From positions 1-29,683 of the forward strand of contig JAUSEJ010000249.1 of assembly GCA_030650265.1 (NCBI GenBank): a DNA stretch of 29,683 bases. The letters are read 5' to 3'. Positions within the stretch are counted from its first letter, which is position 1. Each line of letters begins with the position of its first letter. The position numbers and the translations under genes are program-made. The notes under the pieces are model-generated. The model saw nothing but the letters and a program-made list of their open reading frames with translations. It was not told where the DNA came from and ran no database searches. Origin of the DNA: Dehalococcoidia bacterium. Its GTDB lineage: Bacteria > Chloroflexota > Dehalococcoidia > JACPQF01. This document shows, in pieces, positions 25,716-29,683 of the stretch.

Positions 25716-25744
25716 ATTGTACCAGCGAATCTCCTGTAAATCAA
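25716..25744 (-). promoter_or_regulatory. Promoter of the thi operon
   Basis: On the minus strand TTGATT (25744-25739), 17 bases, TACAAT (25721-25716). The start would be near 25709, about 17 bases before the riboswitch, so the full aptamer is transcribed. Confidence 0.6.
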
Positions 25745-25756
25745 TAGCAGGGGGCA

Positions 25757-26011
25757 TCAATAAACACGACCATTGATCGAGTACGCCTCAGCAAGATACT
25801 TAGCGTGATTGCGGGCGACGTCAGTTGGCTCAGACCGGTAAGCGCCAAAGATAGCACGCGCCCTTTGCCACTTCTCATCCCGCCGGTCATCAGCGAGAAC
25901 CATGTCCACGCCCTGACGAATCAACTCTGTCGCGGATAGACCTCGTTCCACAGCCTTCCTCTTTAAGGCAACAGACTGCTCCTCGGTCAGTCGAATCTGC
26001 GTTCTAATCAT
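25757..26011 (-). CDS. Ribbon-helix-helix (CopG/VapB-like) antitoxin-type protein, orphan
   Basis: The 84-residue protein starts with a ribbon-helix-helix pattern: strand MIRTQIRLTEEQ, helix VALKRKAVERGLSATELI, helix RQGVDMVLADD. The C-terminal half (WQRARAIFGAYRSEPTDVARNHAKYLAEAY) is like the toxin-binding tail of VapB-type antitoxins that pair with PIN-domain toxins. No toxin gene follows: the next 200 bases are the thi leader, and upstream is a repeat. It may be a relic of a lost toxin-antitoxin pair or a solo repressor. ATG 26011 is set by homology, with GGGGG 8 bases upstream; a longer frame reaching 26122 shows no resemblance to the family. Confidence 0.75.
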   Translation of the reverse strand: MIRTQIRLTEEQSVALKRKAVERGLSATELIRQGVDMVLADDRRDEKWQRARAIFGAYRSEPTDVARNHAKYLAEAYSINGRVY

Positions 26012-26128
26012 TTGAATTGCCCCCATTTCGAGCCACCACGTGACCATATCCACATAACTGCAACGCGGGAAAGCGGACGTCAGGTTAAGTGCGGCACAGG
26101 CATCACAGAATCGGCCCGCCAACTCCGG

Positions 26129-26157
26129 CCCCCAACCCCTGTCCCCTGACCCCTGAC
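26129..26157. repeat. G-rich dispersed repeat, copy C
   Basis: The + strand reads CCCCCAACCCCTGTCCCC then TGACCCCTGACG. It has the same unit and orientation as copy B, 1.9 kb away, and lies just after the stop of the next gene (26162 on -). Confidence 0.65.
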
Positions 26158-26161
26158 GAAG

Positions 26162-26911
26162 TCATTGTCCGAGTTCGATTATGTCTGGGGAATCGTCAAG
26201 AGGTAGGTCGGTCAAGGTCTTGCTCTGTTCCCGAAAAGACTGAAGCTTGGCGAGGGCCTTGCGCGTATCACTGGCCACCCTGGCCTTGTGACAACGCTTG
26301 ACCCGATACTTGAACAGCCAATAGGTAAAATACTTTAGCTCATAGAGACTAATCGTGCTGTCCTCAAGAAAACCGCACTCTTCACGGAAGTGCTGTAGCA
26401 AAGCGCTCTGTGTCTGCCCGTAGATTCGCTGGTAGACACCTTCGAACACCCGAACATCTTCTCTGTGGGAGCGAACGCTATGCTCCTTATGCACCTCCTC
26501 TTCGGTCGCCAGAATGAGGGACTCCTCGACGGTAATTCCATATACATAGTTCAAATAGCCACGATATTTGAGCGGGCCGACCATCTCCTTGAACTGTTCA
26601 TGGCTGAACCCATCGGGTGGCCGGCCGTAAAAGAGAAGGTTCACTCTCTCCTCGTCAGGAACTAGATCGGCCACGAAGTCGGTGAGCCTTTCCGCCAGAA
26701 GAAGCCAGTCGAAGGCCTCACCGCCGATCAAGTAACGGTAGACCCGCTCGTCAATTGTCTCCTCGGCCAGAGTCCAGCGCGCCACGGCCTCAAGAAGGGC
26801 GATATACCAGGGTTTGCCGCTAAGGATGTCGTGACGAAACAGGCGTAGGTCGCCCTCGATAACCTCGAGGTCTACGTTTACCCGAAGAATTGGCTGATTG
26901 GCTGACTCCAT
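26162..26911 (-). CDS. Uncharacterised protein, co-transcribed with polX
   Basis: I do not recognise this 249-residue protein. It has no signal peptide or membrane segment and is rich in charged and aromatic residues. The first 130 residues read as an alpha/beta region (ILRVNVDLEVIEGDLRLFRHDI, WYIALLEAVARWTL, YLIGGEAFDWLLLAERL), and the last 110 as charged helices (HKEHSVRSHREDVRVFEGVYQRI, ELKYFTYWLFKYRVKRCHKA), which could bind nucleic acid. GGGAG lies 5 bases before ATG, and polX ends only 9 bases upstream, so the two are expressed together. A role beside PolX in DNA repair is possible but unproven. Codon use looks like that of its neighbours. Confidence 0.75.
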   Translation of the reverse strand: MESANQPILRVNVDLEVIEGDLRLFRHDILSGKPWYIALLEAVARWTLAEETIDERVYRYLIGGEAFDWLLLAERLTDFVADLVPDEERVNLLFYGRPPDGFSHEQFKEMVGPLKYRGYLNYVYGITVEESLILATEEEVHKEHSVRSHREDVRVFEGVYQRIYGQTQSALLQHFREECGFLEDSTISLYELKYFTYWLFKYRVKRCHKARVASDTRKALAKLQSFREQSKTLTDLPLDDSPDIIELGQ

Positions 26912-26920
26912 TAATGCTCC

Positions 26921-28660
26921 CTAGCTTAGACCAGTTTCCCCGGTTCCATTTTTGGCGAAGGCCAATACTTTTTCCAGGGGCCAGGCGTTCACGACATCTT
27001 CTGTTCCACACCAACCCCGGCGAGCGACGCCGACGCCAAAATGCATGAAATCGAGATGATCGACATTGTGGGCGTCGGTACCGATGGCAACCTTCACGCC
27101 CAGGTCCCTGGCCCGACGCACCAGATCGTCTTTGAGGTCCAGACGCATTGGCGCGGCGTTTATTTCCATCGCCGTACCCGCTGCGGCGGCTGCCCTGAAC
27201 ACGGCATCTATGCCCATCCGGATCGGCTCACGTCCTCCCACGATACGACAGGTAGGGTGGCCAATGATGTCCACGTTCGGATTGGCGATCGCCCGCAACA
27301 GGCGCTGCGTCATCTTCTCCTCATCCTGCCCCATGGCCGAGTGAATCGAGGCCACCACAATATCCAGATCGGCCAGCAGATCATCCGGCAAGTCGAGGCT
27401 GCCATCCACCCTGATATCGACCTCGATTCCGGTCAATAAACGGATGCCACTCAGCCGCTGATTGAGTCCCTTGATCTCCTCGATCTGCTCCCTTACCCTG
27501 GCTACCGACAACCCATGAGCCACGCCCAGTCCGCCAGAATGGTCGGTCATGGCAAGATACTGGTAGCCCCGGCTTTGGGCGGCGACAGACATGGTTTCGA
27601 TGGTGTCGAGACCATCGCTCCAGAGCGAATGGGTGTGCAGGTTTCCCTTTATGTCAACGGCACCGAGCAGAGATGGCAAACTACCTGTTGCCGCCGCCTC
27701 GATCTCCCCCATCCCCTCACGCAGTTCGGGGGGAATGAACTGCAAGCCCAAACGGGAATACAATTCGTCTTCGGTCGCAAAGCGTTCCGGGCCGCCGCCG
27801 CCGTAACGGACGACCCCCTCTTCCGTCAGTCGCAGTCCAAGCCCGGCAGCCCTTTGATCTATGAGAGCATTATGGCGCTTGCTGCCGGTATGGCGCTGAA
27901 GTAAGGCGCCGAAACTGGCTGGATCGCCCAGACGGAACTCAACTTCCACGCCGCCGGCGGTCAACGCGCACACTGTTTGCAACTCCCTGCTGTTTATCGC
28001 CGTGACGAAGGGAAGGCGAACGAAGGCGTCTATCGTGTCCTCAATGTCAGTCGAACTGCCAACGATATCGACATCACCCAAGGTCTCTCGCATGCGCCGG
28101 AGGCTGCCGCCGGCTGAGATCTCAACTACGCCCGGTAATCGCCGGATCATGGCCATGAACTCCTTGGCAATGGGCCAGGCGTAGCCGATTGGCGTGCGCG
28201 TATCTCGCCGCCTTGTCACCTCAATGGCGGCCAACAGCCTTTCAGCCGCCTTCTCTCCCAGACGGGGAAGAGCGGCGACGCGGCCGTTGCCGATAGCCAC
28301 CTCAAGGTCGTCGATGCTGCCGACACCTAACTCGCGACTCAGGCGACCGGCGGTTTTGGGCCCGATGCCCGATATCTCCAGGAGACGCCGCACACCCTCG
28401 GGAAACTCCGCCCTGAGTTCCTCGCGATAAGCCAGTCTGCCCGTCATAACCAGCTCCTGGATCCGCCTCGCGATACCCTCTCCCACGCCAGGAATGTCGG
28501 TGAGCCGGCCCTCGTGCATGACCTCTACCACGTTCTCCTGATACCGCTCAACTGATTCGGCGGCGCGGCGATAGGCCCGAACCTTGAAGGCGTTCTCACC
28601 CTTCATCTCCAACAGCTCGGCTATCTCTGAAAACACAGAGCCAACGGTCTTATTGTCCAA
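26921..28660 (-). CDS. polX: PolX: family X DNA polymerase with PHP 3'-5' exonuclease domain
   Basis: This repair enzyme fills gaps in base excision repair. Numbered from the TTG start (579 residues), it has an N-terminal helix-hairpin-helix part (VFSEIAELLEMKGENAFKVRAYRRAA, DIPGVGEG, ISGIGPKTA), a polymerase core with GGSLRR and Asp196/Asp198 in GDVDIVG, and a PHP exonuclease domain starting at NLHTHSLWSDG with metal ligands in MTDHSGG, GIEVDI, SIHS, GHP and GTDAH. The third polymerase carboxylate, usually Asp in a VxVDLR motif, is Glu241 here (VEVEFR). TTG 28660 agrees with the family start (DNKTVGSVF). A GTG at 28699 adds 13 residues and lacks a ribosome binding site, so the start is uncertain. 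Confidence 0.95.
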   Translation of the reverse strand: MDNKTVGSVFSEIAELLEMKGENAFKVRAYRRAAESVERYQENVVEVMHEGRLTDIPGVGEGIARRIQELVMTGRLAYREELRAEFPEGVRRLLEISGIGPKTAGRLSRELGVGSIDDLEVAIGNGRVAALPRLGEKAAERLLAAIEVTRRRDTRTPIGYAWPIAKEFMAMIRRLPGVVEISAGGSLRRMRETLGDVDIVGSSTDIEDTIDAFVRLPFVTAINSRELQTVCALTAGGVEVEFRLGDPASFGALLQRHTGSKRHNALIDQRAAGLGLRLTEEGVVRYGGGGPERFATEDELYSRLGLQFIPPELREGMGEIEAAATGSLPSLLGAVDIKGNLHTHSLWSDGLDTIETMSVAAQSRGYQYLAMTDHSGGLGVAHGLSVARVREQIEEIKGLNQRLSGIRLLTGIEVDIRVDGSLDLPDDLLADLDIVVASIHSAMGQDEEKMTQRLLRAIANPNVDIIGHPTCRIVGGREPIRMGIDAVFRAAAAAGTAMEINAAPMRLDLKDDLVRRARDLGVKVAIGTDAHNVDHLDFMHFGVGVARRGWCGTEDVVNAWPLEKVLAFAKNGTGETGLS

Positions 28661-28992
28661 ATTTAGCCCATCCGAATAGTAGTCTCTCCATTCTACCACG
28701 GTTGAAACTGGACTTCAAACCGCTTGCCGCCAGATCGTCTGCAGAATCGCGGGGGGATAGTCGCGACATCTTCGGAACCAGGAATTTGTCGAAGCGGGCG
28801 GCAACTCCTCAAACCATCATCTCCGGACCATCGTGCTGTGAAGACGGCCCTCACCCTGACCCTCTCCACCTTCGGGGGTGGGCGAGAGGGCGGGACATCT
28901 ACCGTACTATCCAAGTGACTTGGGCTCGCCGCTTGGTATCTTTCCAAAAATGAGCGGCATGTGGTAAAATATGGACGGACAGGAGGGAAGAC
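28661..28992. other. Divergent intergenic region between polX and the membrane protein gene
   Basis: No gene can be supported here; the open frames on both strands lack ribosome binding sites and family resemblance. It contains the palindrome at 28860-28890 and a weak extended -10 TGGTAAAAT (28962-28970) in front of the rightward gene. I see no clear promoter for polX. Confidence 0.5.
28860..28890. repeat. REP-like imperfect palindrome
   Basis: CCCTCTC (28860-28866) pairs with GAGAGGG (28884-28890), and CACC (28867-28870) with GGTG (28877-28880), leaving a 3-base bulge and a TTCGGG loop. The preceding CCCTCACCCTGAC extends the C-rich look of dispersed intergenic palindromes. Only one copy is in the window. 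Confidence 0.45.
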
Positions 28993-29683
28993 TTGGGGAT
29001 CATCGACACACTGACGGCGGGTTTTTCGGCCGTCCATAAGAGGCTGTGGGTAATAGTTATCCCCGTCTTCCTGGATCTCTTTCTTTGGCAAGGGCCGAAG
29101 CTCACGGCGTCAGGGCCTGTGCAGCGATTCTTCGGTTCATACGCCGACCTGACTGCCGGCTCCTCCTCCGCGTTGCTCGAACAGGTTATGTCGTCTTCCG
29201 ATCAGGTTGATGCCGCTACCCAGATAGCCAAATTGGGCGAGGACTTCCGCGACGTGAATTTCTTCAACGTTCTGGCCTGGCAGTCTCCCAGCCTGATCGA
29301 GAGCCAAATTGGCAACCAGCCGGCCGGGTTTCTCAATCTCATGGTCTGGAACATAGATCGGGGCGTGGTTCTCCTTGGTTTGGTATTTGTCCTGGTCCTC
29401 CTCGGACTCTTAATCCAGTCGGCCTTTCTCAGCGCTATCGTGCAGGGCGTCAGAACCGGCGAATCCGCTATTCAGCCATTACCCGAAAGAATCGCCGTGA
29501 ACTGGGTGAGGCTTGTGGCCTATTTTGCCTTGTTGCTGGGCGCGGCGATCTTCTTAGGCATCCCTATTGTTCTGATAACCCAACTGCTAGGCCTTATCAG
29601 TCCGCTGATCGCCAGTTTGATGAGTGGGCTGCTCATGGCCATGCTGCTTTGGGCTGCTCTCTACTTCTTCTTTGCAATTGCCG
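28993..29683 (+). CDS. Polytopic membrane protein of unknown function (3' truncated by window)
   Basis: An open frame starting TTG 28993, 5 bases after AGGAGGG, runs off the right edge (230 codons seen). It begins LGIIDTLTAGFSAVHKRLWV, then a membrane segment (about 18-35, VIVIPVFLDLFLW), a 70-residue soluble loop, and three more membrane segments (about 118-140, 174-195, 202-226). The opening (short amphipathic helix, then a KRLWVI-type entry to the first membrane span) looks like that of uncharacterised membrane proteins of Chloroflexota, but I cannot name a family. It is transcribed away from polX, probably from the extended -10 at 28962-28970. Confidence 0.7.
   Translation, partial: MGIIDTLTAGFSAVHKRLWVIVIPVFLDLFLWQGPKLTASGPVQRFFGSYADLTAGSSSALLEQVMSSSDQVDAATQIAKLGEDFRDVNFFNVLAWQSPSLIESQIGNQPAGFLNLMVWNIDRGVVLLGLVFVLVLLGLLIQSAFLSAIVQGVRTGESAIQPLPERIAVNWVRLVAYFALLLGAAIFLGIPIVLITQLLGLISPLIASLMSGLLMAMLLWAALYFFFAIA

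Noticed and set aside
28693..29091. 132-codon frame on the minus strand upstream of polX
   Set aside because: It overlaps the start of the rightward membrane protein gene, has a basic low-complexity product and crosses a palindrome; no ribosome binding site supports it.

Overview
The window looks like chromosomal DNA from a free-living, Gram-positive-like bacterium. My best guess is a member of Chloroflexota (Dehalococcoidia/Anaerolineae-like). That guess rests on the mix of a PspA-PspAA / PspAB-HtpX stress module, a 1182-residue DnaE, a DUF2007-accD pair, a short-form ThiC and frequent TTG starts. It is an inference from gene content; no 16S rRNA gene is present. Base composition is moderately GC-rich with no sharp island boundary.

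Layout. (1) 1-2722: the 3' end of a beta-lactamase-fold serine hydrolase, a pRiA4b ORF-3-like gene, and a membrane PAS-GGDEF diguanylate cyclase broken by one base in a T-tract. (2) 2876-3078: tRNA-Phe with promoter and terminator. (3) 3317-6630: envelope stress block with a two-TM protein of unknown function, pspA-pspAA on +, and htpX-pspAB on -; the two operons meet tail to tail with a 14-bp overlap. (4) 6754-8879: a GAF-PAS histidine kinase followed by a single-domain response regulator. (5) 9028-14220: a tightly coupled operon of MoxR ATPase, DUF58, TgpA-like transglutaminase and Ogt alkyltransferase, in which every junction is a 4-base ATGA overlap. (6) 14365-16041: accD (apparently with a non-AUG start) behind a DUF2007 gene, and a divergent small zinc-ribbon gene. 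(7) 16039-19587: dnaE. (8) 19857-22050: groES-groEL behind a CIRCE operator, closed by a strong hairpin. (9) 22112-25744: a thiamine operon on - (thiC, four-helix-bundle gene, thiG, ThiE/TenI-like gene, thiS) with a TPP riboswitch and terminator. (10) 25757-28660: an orphan ribbon-helix-helix gene, an unrecognised gene, and polX. (11) 28993-end: the start of an unrecognised membrane protein.

How the parts work together. The thi operon makes the two halves of thiamine: ThiC makes the pyrimidine and ThiG/ThiS the thiazole. TPP feeds back through the leader riboswitch. GroES/GroEL are expected to be repressed by HrcA, encoded elsewhere. PspA, PspAA, PspAB and HtpX form one membrane-damage response in two opposing transcription units.

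Most notable for follow-up: the frameshifted GGDEF gene, whose break sits on a canonical -1 slippery heptamer; accD with no ATG, GTG or TTG able to preserve its zinc ribbon; the four-helix-bundle gene wedged in the thi operon between inverted G-rich repeats, with a third copy 2 kb away; a tRNA-Phe with C at T-loop position 55; and a ThiE-like protein that has lost the ThiE substrate motif. An extended -10 of the form TGCTATAAT recurs before three unrelated operons.
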